Of a DNA stretch of 64,000 nt, positions 7,203 through 16,633 are shown one piece after another. The notes beneath the pieces are model-generated. The model did no database searches, was not told where the DNA came from, and was given only the letters and a program-made list of their open reading frames with translations. A program made the position numbers and the translations under genes. Source of the stretch: an uncultured Lachnospiraceae bacterium (GTDB taxonomy: Bacteria; Bacillota; Clostridia; Lachnospirales; Lachnospiraceae); contig CADBCZ010000003.1 in assembly GCA_902793335.1 (NCBI GenBank), positions 1 through 64,000 on the forward strand, given 5' to 3'. The number at the start of each line of letters is the position of its first letter. The first letter of the stretch is position 1.

Positions 7203-8330
7203 ATGAAGATCGACACAAGCATCGTTTCCGTGGATTCCGGAAGGTTCCACGCAAACACTACACAGGCATCAAGGAAGATGTCTTACTCAGTGCCGAAGGA
7301 ATCGGCAACCGTTTCCTATGGAAGCTTTGCTTATAACTACATGAGATTCGAAAGCTTTACAGGAAACTGCAGCTATGAAAACAGTGAAAGTTACGATACT
7401 TTCCAGCCATCTGAGGAAGAACCGGAGTATTTAGGTTCGGACCTTTACTCAAACTTCTACACAAGTCCAACCGGAATTATAAGTGTCAGAAATACGATTC
7501 AGGATTTCCACGAACAACTGATTCAAAAAATTGAGGAATTCATGGAACGGATCAAACAACAGCTCCTGGGTATTAACAATCATGACCCTTCATCTAAGAA
7601 GCACTCAAACTTAGATCTTAGTACACGTATAGGTCAGCCCGGCATTTTATGGACCAGACAAGAAAATTCGATCACGGTATCTGAATCAGAATATACTACG
7701 TTTAATACTGTCGGGAAAGTGACTACCACAGACGGAAGAACAATTAATTTTAATATGTCACTTGCAATGAGCAGGTCTTTTACCGAATCCGTATCAACTA
7801 TATCGGAAGGACTTCCTTTTATGCTCACTGATCCACTTGTATTTAATCTTGATGATGCACCGGAAACAATCAGTGACCAGAAATGGTTCTTCGATATCGA
7901 CGGCGACGGAAAAGAAGAAGAGATTTCACAGCTTACCGCAGGCAATGCTTTTTTAGCCCTTGATCGTGATAGTAACGGCACGATAGACAATGGCAAAGAA
8001 TTATTCGGCGCAACAACAGGAAACGGTTTTGCTGAGCTTGCAGAATTTGATGAGGACGGCAACGGCTGGATCGATGAAAATGATTCCATGTATGACAGCC
8101 TTAAAGTATGGCGTAAAGACTCACTTGGCAATGATATTTTGACCGGACTTAAAAACTCCGATATCGGTGCCATATATTTAGGTGCAGCAAACACAGAATT
8201 TTCTCACAAATCTCTTGAAACAAACGACACACAGGCAGTCGTCAGACAATCCGGTTTCTTCTTGCATGAATCAACCGGGTCAGCAGGACTTGTACAGCAG
8301 ATTGACTTTGCCACAAGAAAAGCTGTTTGA
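7203..8330 (+). CDS. EF-hand-like calcium-binding protein of unknown function
   Basis: A 375-residue protein. The C-terminal half carries three calcium-loop-like Asp-rich segments: FFDIDGDGKEEE (about 233-244), LDRDSNGTIDNGKELFG (about 258-274) and FDEDGNGWIDENDSMYD (about 286-302), followed by LKVW and GAIYLG. This block recurs in many bacterial proteins annotated as VCBS/EF-hand-like; relatives elsewhere are often secreted, but I see no signal peptide, membrane segment or RTX repeats here. The N-terminal half is Ser/Thr/Tyr-rich and I do not recognise it. The start at 7203 is preferred to the in-frame 7107 because GGATGGGTGAG precedes it and 7107 lies at the edge of the palindromic repeat. 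It is a single gene ending before a long hairpin. Function is unknown. Confidence 0.7.
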   Translation: MKIDTSIVSVDSGRFHANTTQASRKMSYSVPKESATVSYGSFAYNYMRFESFTGNCSYENSESYDTFQPSEEEPEYLGSDLYSNFYTSPTGIISVRNTIQDFHEQLIQKIEEFMERIKQQLLGINNHDPSSKKHSNLDLSTRIGQPGILWTRQENSITVSESEYTTFNTVGKVTTTDGRTINFNMSLAMSRSFTESVSTISEGLPFMLTDPLVFNLDDAPETISDQKWFFDIDGDGKEEEISQLTAGNAFLALDRDSNGTIDNGKELFGATTGNGFAELAEFDEDGNGWIDENDSMYDSLKVWRKDSLGNDILTGLKNSDIGAIYLGAANTEFSHKSLETNDTQAVVRQSGFFLHESTGSAGLVQQIDFATRKAV

Positions 8331-8358
8331 ATCAAATAGCAATTACATAAACTTCACA

Positions 8359-8410
8359 AAAGGCAATTGCTAAACGTTTGCTACCAGCCATACGTTTCAC
8401 AATTGCCTTT
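8359..8410. terminator. long hairpin between convergent genes
   Basis: Nineteen-base arms (8359-8377 and 8392-8410) match at 17 positions around a 14-base loop; the arms begin AAAGGCAATTG and end CAATTGCCTTT. It lies between the stops of the EF-hand gene and the ABC permease gene and could terminate both. The T-runs are short, so it might instead be a palindromic repeat. Confidence 0.55.
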
Positions 8411-8456
8411 AACTTTTGAATCTCGTTTCTCAATGTCCGATTCTAAATATAAAAAT

Positions 8457-10049
8457 CTACTCATTTCTTATGGCTGCAAGAGGACTCAACTTAGTCGCTC
8501 TCTGTGCCGGGAAGAATCCGGCAAGCATACCAATTACTGTTGAAAAACCTATTGCCGCCAATATCAGCCATAACGGTATTACGGAAATTTTCAAACTTGC
8601 ATCAAAACCATTATCTTCCATAATAGTCGGCGCAATAAAATGATTTACAATTATTGATAGTATAAAGCTCAAAATAATTCCGGCTACTCCACCAATAAAA
8701 CCAATAAATGCTGCTTCCGATAAAAACATTGATCTGATGTTACCGAGACTGCATCCAAGAACCTTCATAACACCGATTTCCTTGGTACGCTCATAAATAG
8801 ACATTGTCATAGTATTTGCAATACTGATTGCTGCAACCAACATGGCAACAGCACCTATTCCACCAAGTCCGGCTTCAATAATCATAAATTGCTTTTCTGT
8901 CTCTTCAATCCACTCTTTGTTGGCATCTCCACGATATCCCATCTCCTGAATTGTCTGAAGTACATCCTCGACATTCTCGGAACCATCTACATTGACTACC
9001 AACTGAGAATATTTCAGATCTTTGTATGGCTTGCCGTTCTTATCAACAGGCTGCTCCGGTATAACATCATTTAATCCATAATTTTTCTTGATAAATGCCT
9101 TAAGACAATCCATATCTGCATAGCAGTTATATGAAAAATCAGAATAATCTGATTCGGAACCAACTGTAATTCCCGACACCTTAACAGGCACTCGCTTAAC
9201 ATCTGATGTAAACACTGATGCACTACCACTGTTACCACCATCAAACTCGAAATCCCCATCCACCAAATCGTCTAAAGGATTGGTTATTGTCTGCTTATTA
9301 TCTTCAGTTGTATCGGAATCATCATTATCTGATGATGAATCACTATCATCAGATGAATCAAAGTCATTGCCATCAGAAAACTCACTTTCAAAGTCATCTG
9401 CATCTGAAAAAGCCGGATCAACGTCATTCTTTACCATCGTGGTGGAGTCTTCACTATCCGTATCACTGTCTGTATCAGCTTCCTCTTTGGTTATTCCTCC
9501 AAAAACAGCACTTCTTAACAGGTCAACTTGTGGCACCTCATCTTTTTCATAATATGGGTAAATGCCGGTAGCTGATTCATAAAAAGATTCATTAAGAACC
9601 TGATTACCAAAAAGCAGTGTAAGATCACCATCAGCTTTTGATGTAGGCAACTCTCCAGCCTCTAATTCTATATCTTTAAGATACTCCTGTGTCACACCGA
9701 TAATTGTAACTTCATCAGACTCATATTTTCCTGCCATTATCGGCATAGTAAAATTAAGCTGTGGCTCAATGCTTTTAACATTCTCAATCTCCATAATCTT
9801 CGATATGGTGTTGTCATCTAACAACAATTCACCATCACCATAATCCGCTTCAGAGGTTACAAATATCTCTGTAAGTCCTCCTGCGGAATTAACTTCTGCC
9901 ATTGTAGCCTGCTTAAGTCCAAGTCCCAATGAAAGCATTACAACTATGGATGCTGTACCGATTATTACACCTAAAACCGTCAAAAAAGATCGTATCTTTC
10001 GTCTCCACAGATTCGACAGGCTCATACCCAAAATATCAGATAATCTCAT
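8457..10049 (-). CDS. ABC transporter permease, MacB/FtsX type
   Basis: A 530-residue permease with MacB topology: one N-terminal membrane helix (about 17-40, with FLTVLGVIIGTASIVVML), a large outside domain (about 45-390), then three C-terminal helices with the FtsX core (ISIANTMTMSIYERTKEIGVMKVLG, seen in parts at about 408-433). ERTKEIGVMK is the coupling segment that contacts the ATPase. The outside domain contains an unusual Asp/Ser-rich stretch (about residues 190-250) not normal for MacB proteins. It is the last gene of the ATPase-surface protein-permease operon; the gap to the previous gene is 7 bases. Such permeases act as mechanotransmitters or exporters of peptides or lipids; the substrate is unknown. 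Confidence 0.88.
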   Translation of the reverse strand: MRLSDILGMSLSNLWRRKIRSFLTVLGVIIGTASIVVMLSLGLGLKQATMAEVNSAGGLTEIFVTSEADYGDGELLLDDNTISKIMEIENVKSIEPQLNFTMPIMAGKYESDEVTIIGVTQEYLKDIELEAGELPTSKADGDLTLLFGNQVLNESFYESATGIYPYYEKDEVPQVDLLRSAVFGGITKEEADTDSDTDSEDSTTMVKNDVDPAFSDADDFESEFSDGNDFDSSDDSDSSSDNDDSDTTEDNKQTITNPLDDLVDGDFEFDGGNSGSASVFTSDVKRVPVKVSGITVGSESDYSDFSYNCYADMDCLKAFIKKNYGLNDVIPEQPVDKNGKPYKDLKYSQLVVNVDGSENVEDVLQTIQEMGYRGDANKEWIEETEKQFMIIEAGLGGIGAVAMLVAAISIANTMTMSIYERTKEIGVMKVLGCSLGNIRSMFLSEAAFIGFIGGVAGIILSFILSIIVNHFIAPTIMEDNGFDASLKISVIPLWLILAAIGFSTVIGMLAGFFPAQRATKLSPLAAIRNE

Positions 10050-10056
10050 GTATTAC

Positions 10057-11931
10057 TCAACCTCTTGTATAATCATTCAAATCAACAGTAGGAATATCCT
10101 CATCATCAATTACTTCCGTTTCTTCTTCAGGAATAATTTCGGTTTCCTCTCCGTTGGATTTCACAGTCTCATCGGAATCATTTTCTGAATCACTCTTATT
10201 ATCATCTTCAGCAGTCTTGTCCGATTCAGACTTTTCATCACTAAACAGTTCTGATTCATCCTCTTCTTCCATAAGCTTCTGAATCTTTGCTTTTCTCTTC
10301 TTAACAACTATAACGATTACAGCAATAATAATAGCAGCTGCAACTAATCCAACAATAAGCCATACCCACCATGGAATCTCTTCGTCTTCATCATCATATT
10401 CATCATCGTAATCCTCATAATCATCTTCACTTGTTGCATCGACTCCTACAAGGCAAGGAACATCCTGTTCTATCTCTCCCTTATTGCCTTCCGAGTCTTC
10501 ATAATTAATCTTAACCTTGATAGTTCCCTTTTCAGAGTTGTCCTGTTTTCCTGTGACCTCTAAGGTCGCATATGCAGAAGAATTAGCTGCAATATTTCCA
10601 ACATAACTCTCAACAGCCGCAACTGCCTCGTCAGCGGTTGAAACACTTATGTTATAAACACCTGCACTACCCTGGTTATTAATGGTAAACACAAGACTTC
10701 CTGATGAACCAATTCCTATAGACTCAGGAGTTAAAGTAACATCAGTTACATTCATCTTAACTTCCTGATATACGGTAAGATATACACTCTCACTTGCTGT
10801 ATAATTATTACCTTTTCCGTCATCAAAATCACCCTTTATCAAAAGACGATAATTCTTCTGCGGAAGATCAGCTGTTGTCTTAAGCTCTATCTCTAAATCA
10901 CCTGTTTTCCCGGCTTCAATCTTATCCACATAAACAGCATTTGAACCGGAGGTCGGAAGAAAGTTACCTGATTCATCTCCAATAAGAAACTTTCCATTAC
11001 ATACATTGGTCCTTTCAGATGAATTCTTAACATGAATCTTCATCTTAAAACTGCTTCCTGCCATAACCTTAGCAGGATCTGTATCAAAACCTTCAACTAT
11101 AAGTTTGGGAGGAGTCGACTCCTCATCATCCGACGAAGAAGAAGATGAGCTTCCACCACTATATCCTGAATAAGAGCTTCCGCTACTTCCTGAATCATCA
11201 TCGTCATCATCATCTTCCGTCGTTGATTCCTTCTTCTTACTGCTACTACTGCTACTGCTACTGCTTTTCTTAGATGTTGTCGATTCTGTGGTAGCAGTTG
11301 TTGCTTCTGTAGATGCAAAATAGATGTTAATAGTCTTGATAACATAGAAATCTGCCGATGATCCATCTGCAGCAAACTTGGTATATTCACCAATAAATCT
11401 AATACTCTGGTATCCATCAGGAAGATCAGAACGTGCTTTGAGTGTATATTCCGCATCCAATCCAGCCTGTTTTGCCGGATCATCACCTGCTGATACTACC
11501 TTGTAGGCATCTCCGCTTGTCTCAAACGGAAATGCTGTATCTATAACCGGATATACACTTTTTAATTTGATTGTATCAGCATTACCCGATACCAATTTGA
11601 AGGACACCTTAGATTCCTTTCCGGCTGTACCCTTGATTGCTTCTGTAACTTCAACACCAACATCCGAATTCTTTCCAAGCGTTCCGTTAGGATCTATATT
11701 AGATCCGTTGAGTGAATTATTAGCAGCTCCGCCGGTAGCTGTGGTATCTGTTGCAGTAGTATCCGCATTAACTCCTACCGTGTTAAGGTCTGTTGCATTT
11801 AAATCCATTGCTTTAACATAAGCGGTAGAATATGGTGCATTAACCAACATGGAAGCTGCAATTAAAAATGCAGGCAATACAGTTTTAACAGCTCTTATGC
11901 GTTTATTATTAGTCCTCTTAAAATGCTTCAT
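10057..11931 (-). CDS. membrane-anchored surface protein with CARDB/NEW3-like domains
   Basis: A 624-residue cell-surface protein. It has a signal peptide (about 15-38), a Thr/Ala-rich segment, a poly-Ser/poly-Asp linker (about 205-275), then two Ig-like beta domains (about 280-385 and 390-490) similar to CARDB or alpha-galactosidase-associated NEW3 domains (LIVEGFDTDPAKVMAGSSF; VTLTPESIGIGSSGSLVFTI). A C-terminal membrane helix (about 520-545, WWVWLIVGLVAAAIIIAVIV) leads into a basic KKRKAK stop-transfer and an acidic cytoplasmic tail. It lies between the ATPase and permease genes, the position taken by a membrane fusion protein in YknXYZ- or MacAB-like systems, so it probably works with the transporter outside the cell. 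Its ATG overlaps the ATPase stop (TAATG). Confidence 0.78.
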   Translation of the reverse strand: MKHFKRTNNKRIRAVKTVLPAFLIAASMLVNAPYSTAYVKAMDLNATDLNTVGVNADTTATDTTATGGAANNSLNGSNIDPNGTLGKNSDVGVEVTEAIKGTAGKESKVSFKLVSGNADTIKLKSVYPVIDTAFPFETSGDAYKVVSAGDDPAKQAGLDAEYTLKARSDLPDGYQSIRFIGEYTKFAADGSSADFYVIKTINIYFASTEATTATTESTTSKKSSSSSSSSSKKKESTTEDDDDDDDSGSSGSSYSGYSGGSSSSSSSDDEESTPPKLIVEGFDTDPAKVMAGSSFKMKIHVKNSSERTNVCNGKFLIGDESGNFLPTSGSNAVYVDKIEAGKTGDLEIELKTTADLPQKNYRLLIKGDFDDGKGNNYTASESVYLTVYQEVKMNVTDVTLTPESIGIGSSGSLVFTINNQGSAGVYNISVSTADEAVAAVESYVGNIAANSSAYATLEVTGKQDNSEKGTIKVKINYEDSEGNKGEIEQDVPCLVGVDATSEDDYEDYDDEYDDEDEEIPWWVWLIVGLVAAAIIIAVIVIVVKKRKAKIQKLMEEEDESELFSDEKSESDKTAEDDNKSDSENDSDETVKSNGEETEIIPEEETEVIDDEDIPTVDLNDYTRG

Positions 11932-12647
11932 TATTCTGATTCCTCCATAACCTTAGTGCGTCTATCTTCTATATTAACAATCTTTCCATCAACTATACGT
12001 ATTACTCTATCCGCTATAGCTGCAAGACTGTCATCATGCGTTACCATAACAAGTGTTTTATGATGTTCATTAACAACCTCTCTCATAAGATTCATCATCT
12101 CTTTGGAAGTCCTAGAATCCAGGTTTCCCGTAGGCTCATCCGCAAACATTATTCTCGGATTAACCACAAGTGCTCTTGCCATACCAACTCGCTGTTGCTG
12201 TCCACCTGACATCTGACTTGGTTTATGCATCGCATGTTCCTTAAGTCCGACAAGCTTCAGCATCTTGATTGCCCGTTTCAACCGCACTTCTTTGGGTACT
12301 CCCCGAAACGATAGCGGCAATGCCACATTCTCTAGTGCATTCAATGTGCCCAACAGATTAAAGGATTGAAATATAAAACCAACGTTATCACGTCTAAATC
12401 TGACCAGCTTGTTTTCCCTCATCTTTTCAATATGCTGACCATCTATTATAACTTCACCCTTAGTCGGTTTCTCTAACCCTGCCAGCATATTCAGAAGAGT
12501 TGACTTACCCGATCCCGAAGTACCTACTATCGCACAAAACTCGCCTTCATAAACCTTAAAATCAACACCATCCAATGCGTGAACCTTTGCAGAACCAACA
12601 CGAAATATTTTGTATAAATCCTTAACTTCTATAACAACATTGTCCAA
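11931..12647 (-). CDS. ABC transporter ATP-binding protein, LolD/MacB type
   Basis: A 238-residue nucleotide-binding subunit with all motifs: Walker [10 protein letters not shown] (about 42-50), Q-loop FIFQSFN, signature MSGGQQQR (about 146-153), Walker [10 protein letters not shown] (about 166-174) and the switch histidine in MVTHDD. Sequence and partner place it with MacB/LolD-type ATPases that power FtsX-like permeases. The start is a TTG at 12647, set by GAGAGGAAA eight bases before it; no in-frame ATG is available nearby. It heads a three-gene operon and its promoter lies inside an unusual palindrome at 12691-12728. Confidence 0.93.
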   Translation of the reverse strand: MDNVVIEVKDLYKIFRVGSAKVHALDGVDFKVYEGEFCAIVGTSGSGKSTLLNMLAGLEKPTKGEVIIDGQHIEKMRENKLVRFRRDNVGFIFQSFNLLGTLNALENVALPLSFRGVPKEVRLKRAIKMLKLVGLKEHAMHKPSQMSGGQQQRVGMARALVVNPRIMFADEPTGNLDSRTSKEMMNLMREVVNEHHKTLVMVTHDDSLAAIADRVIRIVDGKIVNIEDRRTKVMEESE

Positions 12648-12690
12648 TGCAAGTTTCCTCTCATCTCAAATATTTTCGCGCAAAAAATAC

Positions 12691-12728
12691 AATACGGATT
12701 CTTGTATTATATCACAAAAATCCGTATT
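12691..12728. promoter_or_regulatory. palindrome centred on the ABC-operon -10 box
   Basis: Arms 12691-12705 and 12714-12728 are 15 bases each and match at 14 positions; the 8-base centre contains ATTATA (12706-12711), which on the minus strand is TATAAT preceded by TG, an extended -10 promoter for the ABC operon. A regulator bound here would cover the promoter. The same hairpin, followed on the minus strand by GTATTTTTT, could also terminate nadE, whose stop is about 70 bases upstream. I cannot separate the two roles from sequence. Confidence 0.65.
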
Positions 12729-12798
12729 TTACAGATATATTCAACCTTTTTCACAAAATATTAAGAAAGTATGTCGTAAATATTTCGTTCCTTCATAA

Positions 12799-14724
12799 TT
12801 ACAGTATATCTTCCAGTTCCCTAATCCATAAGTTAGCAGAAGCATCACTCGGCATGCGTAAATCTCCGCGCGGAGACAGCGCAACTGTTCCGACCTTCGG
12901 CCCATCAGGCAGACAAGATCTCTTAAAATGCTGAGCAAAAAATCTTCTATAGAATATCTTCATCCACTTAAGAATCTCTTCTTTATCATAATCACCTTCA
13001 AACGAGTTAACGGCAATTCTGAATATCTTCACAGGCGGATATCCAAATCTTAGCAAGTAATACATGAAGAAATCATGCAATTCATAAGGTCCAACAATAT
13101 CCTCTGTTTTCTGTGCAATCTTTCCATCCTTGGGCGGTAGAAGCTCAGGACTTACAGGTGTATCTAATACATCATACAAAACCTTGGCAGTACCCTCATC
13201 AGTATTATCTGCATACCAACGGACCAGATATCTGACAAGAGTTTTTGGAATTGATGAGTTAACTCCATACATGGACATATGATCTCCATTATATGTAGCC
13301 CATCCAAGAGCAAGCTCTGACATATCACCTGTTCCGATTACGAGTCCTCCGGTCTTGTTAGCTATATCCATCAATATCTGTGTACGCTCTCTTGCCTGAC
13401 AATTCTCATAAGTTACGTCGTGCACATTCTCATCCTGCCCGATATCCTCAAAGTGCTGTCTGACAGCCTTAACAATAGATATCTCCTTTATCGTTGTCCC
13501 CAACGACTTAGCAAGGTCAAGTGCATTTTGATATGTACGGTCAGTCGTGCCAAATCCAGGCATTGTAACCGCTATTATATCTGCATGATCATATCCTAAT
13601 ATATCATAAGCCTTAACTGTCACAAGAAGTGCAAGAGTAGAATCAAGTCCTCCCGAAAGTCCTATGACTGTGTGTTTACTATTAGTATGCGCCAGTCTCT
13701 TTCTAAGTCCCATAGCCTGTAAGGTAATGATTTCCTCACATCTTTTGTTTTTCTTTGCATTGTCTGACGGAACAAACGGTGTCTTGGAAAACCTTCTTTC
13801 TATTTCAGTTTTCTCAATACTAAGCGTAAATGGTATATAAATATATGCATCATCTTCGGTATATTTTCCGGCAAGATTCTTAAAGGTTGTCATACGTCTT
13901 CTCTCTGATGATATTCTCTTGATATCTACATCCGCAACAGTAAGACCGTTCTCAAACAACTTGGATTGAGCCAAAATACTTCCGTTTTCTGCAATAATAT
14001 CATGCCCGCCATATACAAGATCCTGCGTAGACTCATCATTTCCTGCATCTGCATAAATATATCCGCATACCAGCTTAGCTGAATGAATTGATACAAGGTT
14101 CTTTCTATAATCCGACTTAGTTGCGATCTCATCACTTGCTGAAGGATTACAGATAAGTGTCGCTCCATGAAGAGCATGAGAAACTGCCGGTGAATCAGGC
14201 ACCCACATATCCTCACATATCTCCGCAGAAATCAACAGCTCGGGAATAGTCTCACACACGAGAATCTGACGGGTTCCAAACATAGTCTCCTGTCCACAAA
14301 GAGTTATACCATAAGGATTATCCACACCCTCGGTAAAATATCTCGCCTCATAGAACTCCTGATAATTAGGAAGCATCTTCTTAGGTACAACCATAAGAAT
14401 TTCTCCCGCCTGGCTAAAAACCGCAACATTATACAAGCTATTTGCAACCATCAACGGCATACCAAGAACAACGACCATCTCTGTGTGCTTTGTGGCTTCA
14501 AGTATAGAAGCTAACGCTTCTTCGCTCTTTGTAAGCAACAATTCCTGCAAAAACAGATCCCCGCATGTATATCCGGTTATACACAACTCCGGAAATACTA
14601 AAACTTTAACATTTTTTTCATCTGCTTTGCGTATAAGTTTGATGATTTCAGTTTGATTATACTCACAATCGGCAACCTTAAGCTTTGGAGTGGCTGCCGC
14701 AACCTTGATAAATCCATCTCTCAT
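12799..14724 (-). CDS. nadE: glutamine-dependent NAD+ synthetase
   Basis: A 641-residue two-domain enzyme making NAD+ from nicotinic acid adenine dinucleotide, ATP and glutamine. The N-terminal nitrilase-like glutaminase domain (about 1-290) shows FPELCITGY (catalytic Glu about 45), a Lys in VPKKMLPNYQEF and the nucleophile Cys in AEICEDMW. The C-terminal synthetase domain carries the PP-loop GLSGGLDST (about 353-361) and GTGDMSELALGW. The length fits the long glutamine-using form. It starts one base after the dapB stop with GAGG inside dapB, so it should be translated with dapB and probably shares the lysine-responsive transcript. A hairpin lies about 70 bases after its stop. Confidence 0.96.
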   Translation of the reverse strand: MRDGFIKVAAATPKLKVADCEYNQTEIIKLIRKADEKNVKVLVFPELCITGYTCGDLFLQELLLTKSEEALASILEATKHTEMVVVLGMPLMVANSLYNVAVFSQAGEILMVVPKKMLPNYQEFYEARYFTEGVDNPYGITLCGQETMFGTRQILVCETIPELLISAEICEDMWVPDSPAVSHALHGATLICNPSASDEIATKSDYRKNLVSIHSAKLVCGYIYADAGNDESTQDLVYGGHDIIAENGSILAQSKLFENGLTVADVDIKRISSERRRMTTFKNLAGKYTEDDAYIYIPFTLSIEKTEIERRFSKTPFVPSDNAKKNKRCEEIITLQAMGLRKRLAHTNSKHTVIGLSGGLDSTLALLVTVKAYDILGYDHADIIAVTMPGFGTTDRTYQNALDLAKSLGTTIKEISIVKAVRQHFEDIGQDENVHDVTYENCQARERTQILMDIANKTGGLVIGTGDMSELALGWATYNGDHMSMYGVNSSIPKTLVRYLVRWYADNTDEGTAKVLYDVLDTPVSPELLPPKDGKIAQKTEDIVGPYELHDFFMYYLLRFGYPPVKIFRIAVNSFEGDYDKEEILKWMKIFYRRFFAQHFKRSCLPDGPKVGTVALSPRGDLRMPSDASANLWIRELEDIL

Positions 14725-14725
14725 T

Positions 14726-15487
14726 CTACTTTGCCTCTATTACATCAGCCATGTCATACATACCTGACGGTTTACCAGCCAAAAACTTCGCTGCTTCAAT
14801 TGCTCCTTTTGCAAATACCGATTTGCTGTATGCTGTATGGTTAAATGTTATAACCTCATCAGTTCCGGCAAATATAACATCATGAACACCAACTATTGTT
14901 CCACCTCTTACAGCTGATATTCCAATCTCCTTATCAGGACGCTGCTGCATTCTTGAACTTCTGTCATACACATATTCATACTCATTATCAAGAGCCTCAT
15001 TTACCGAATCAGCAAGAGCAAGTGCTGTTCCTGAAGGTGCATCCTTCTTTAATCTGTGATGCTGCTCTACAATCTCAATATCGTATCCCGCAGGTCCAAA
15101 TACCTTGGCCGCATCCTTTAGCAACTTCAATAATGTATTGATTCCAAGTGACATGTTAGCCGACTTCAAAATCGCAACATCTTTGCTTGTATCCTTAACA
15201 GCCTGAAGCTGCTCATCTGTTAATCCTGTTGTACACAAAACTACAGGAATATTCTTATCTTTGCTGTATTTCAACAGATTATCAACTGCAACAGCCGCTG
15301 CAAAATCAATGATTACATCAGCTTCCACATCACACGCAAATATATCGGTAAATACAGGATAACCGTTATCTTTATTATCAACAATATCAATACCTGCAAC
15401 GATCTTAACATTTTCATCCTGCTTTGCAAGCCCGGTAATTACCTGACCCATGTGACCGTTACAACCATGCATTATAATTCTTGTCAT
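14726..15487 (-). CDS. dapB: 4-hydroxy-tetrahydrodipicolinate reductase
   Basis: A 253-residue NAD(P)H-dependent enzyme, the second committed step of the diaminopimelate/lysine pathway. The Rossmann motif GCNGHMGQ (about 8-15) binds the cofactor, and EQHHRLKKDAPSGTA (about 143-157) holds the catalytic His and Lys and the substrate-binding GTA. The late segment GVHDVIFAGTDEVI is typical. It lies 81 bases downstream of dapA with no terminator visible between them, and one base ahead of nadE. Its product feeds both cell-wall diaminopimelate and lysine. Confidence 0.97.
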   Translation of the reverse strand: MTRIIMHGCNGHMGQVITGLAKQDENVKIVAGIDIVDNKDNGYPVFTDIFACDVEADVIIDFAAAVAVDNLLKYSKDKNIPVVLCTTGLTDEQLQAVKDTSKDVAILKSANMSLGINTLLKLLKDAAKVFGPAGYDIEIVEQHHRLKKDAPSGTALALADSVNEALDNEYEYVYDRSSRMQQRPDKEIGISAVRGGTIVGVHDVIFAGTDEVITFNHTAYSKSVFAKGAIEAAKFLAGKPSGMYDMADVIEAK

Positions 15488-15568
15488 ACTTTCACCTTTT
15501 GTAACTACTCAATATCTTACGAACATAATCTCTATCATTTGTTGAACAGTTACATTATCCCTTTCATA

Positions 15569-16459
15569 TTATTTTATCTTTATAGGATAATTCTCCATAG
15601 CCTTCTTAATCTGCTCAATACTCTTTGGCTCAGCCTCTGTCATAGGCATTCGCACATATCCGTTACAAAGTCCGGCAAGTTCAACTGCCTTCTTGACCGG
15701 TATAGGATTAACTTCACAGAACATAGCATCACAAAGTTCAACTGCTTTAAGCTGTAAATCCATTGAACCCTTAACATCACCATCAAGATATTTCTGAACC
15801 ATATCATGGGTATCCTCAGGTATAATGTTAGCAGTAACAGAGATAACACCCTTACCGCCTAATGCCAGCAACGGAACTACCTGATCATCATTACCTGAGT
15901 AAATGTCAATGCAACCGTCAGCAAGTGCAGCAAGCTTAACAACCTGTGAAATATTACCTGACGCCTCTTTGATAGCCACAATATTCTTAACATTCTTAGC
16001 TAATGTCACAGCTGTTGCAGGCTGTATATTACATCCTGTTCTTCCCGGAACATTGTACATGATAATTGGTATATCAACTGCCTCAGCAACAGCAGTATAA
16101 TGCTTGATAAGTCCTCCCTGGGTTGCCTTATTGTAATATGGAGTTACTACGAGTAACGCATCGGCTCCCACCTCCTGCGCTTCTTTAGAAAGCTTGATAG
16201 CTGTTTCAGTACAATTAGATCCTGATCCTGCTATTACCGGGATACGTTTATTAACAAATTCAACACACTTGGCAATAACTTCGATATGCTCCTCTTCAGT
16301 CATTGTAGATGCTTCACCGGTTGTACCGCAGATAATGATTGCATCAGTTTTATTTGAAATATGATACTCCACCAAATCCTTTAACTGCTCGTAGTTAACT
16401 GATCCATCCTCATTAAATGGTGTAACAAGTGCTACTCCTGATCCTGTAAATATTGCCAT
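15569..16459 (-). CDS. dapA: 4-hydroxy-tetrahydrodipicolinate synthase
   Basis: A 296-residue aldolase of the class I family condensing pyruvate with aspartate semialdehyde. The Schiff-base lysine is in VAIKEASGN (about 160-168), the active-site Tyr in YNVPGRTG (about 134-141) and the substrate loop in GTTGEASTM (about 45-53). Length is normal. AAAGGAGAG precedes the ATG. It is the first gene after the lysine riboswitch and its terminator, so transcription should fall when lysine is plentiful, as known for this riboswitch class. Confidence 0.97.
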   Translation of the reverse strand: MAIFTGSGVALVTPFNEDGSVNYEQLKDLVEYHISNKTDAIIICGTTGEASTMTEEEHIEVIAKCVEFVNKRIPVIAGSGSNCTETAIKLSKEAQEVGADALLVVTPYYNKATQGGLIKHYTAVAEAVDIPIIMYNVPGRTGCNIQPATAVTLAKNVKNIVAIKEASGNISQVVKLAALADGCIDIYSGNDDQVVPLLALGGKGVISVTANIIPEDTHDMVQKYLDGDVKGSMDLQLKAVELCDAMFCEVNPIPVKKAVELAGLCNGYVRMPMTEAEPKSIEQIKKAMENYPIKIK

Positions 16460-16512
16460 AACACATCTCTCCTTTTAAAATATTATTTTCTGATACCTAT
16501 GTATTTTTTTAC

Positions 16513-16550
16513 ATGTAAAGACGCTCCGTCAGCAGTGCCGACGAAGCGTC
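16513..16550 (-). terminator. expression-platform terminator of the lysine riboswitch
   Basis: On the minus strand a long GC-rich hairpin beginning GACGCTTCGTC and ending GACGGAGCGTC, followed by TTTACATG. The U-run is short, so termination may be moderate. It lies between the aptamer and dapA, about 60 bases before the start codon. Confidence 0.65.
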
Positions 16551-16633
16551 ATAAAAAGCGTTCACTAATATGTTCTTACGGATACAACACCCTCAAACAC
16601 AAACATCGAAACCGCTATATTAACCAGCTTTAC

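Noticed and set aside
7028..7336. 102-codon plus-strand frame overlapping the EF-hand gene
   Set aside because: It starts inside the palindromic repeat and continues out of frame in a better-supported gene.
7634..8194. 186-codon minus-strand frame
   Set aside because: Antisense to the EF-hand gene with no ribosome site; the Asp-rich loops on the plus strand are the real coding signal.
12647..12934. 95-codon plus-strand frame at the 3' end of nadE
   Set aside because: It is antisense to nadE and the ABC promoter region; codon pattern is that of a shadow frame.
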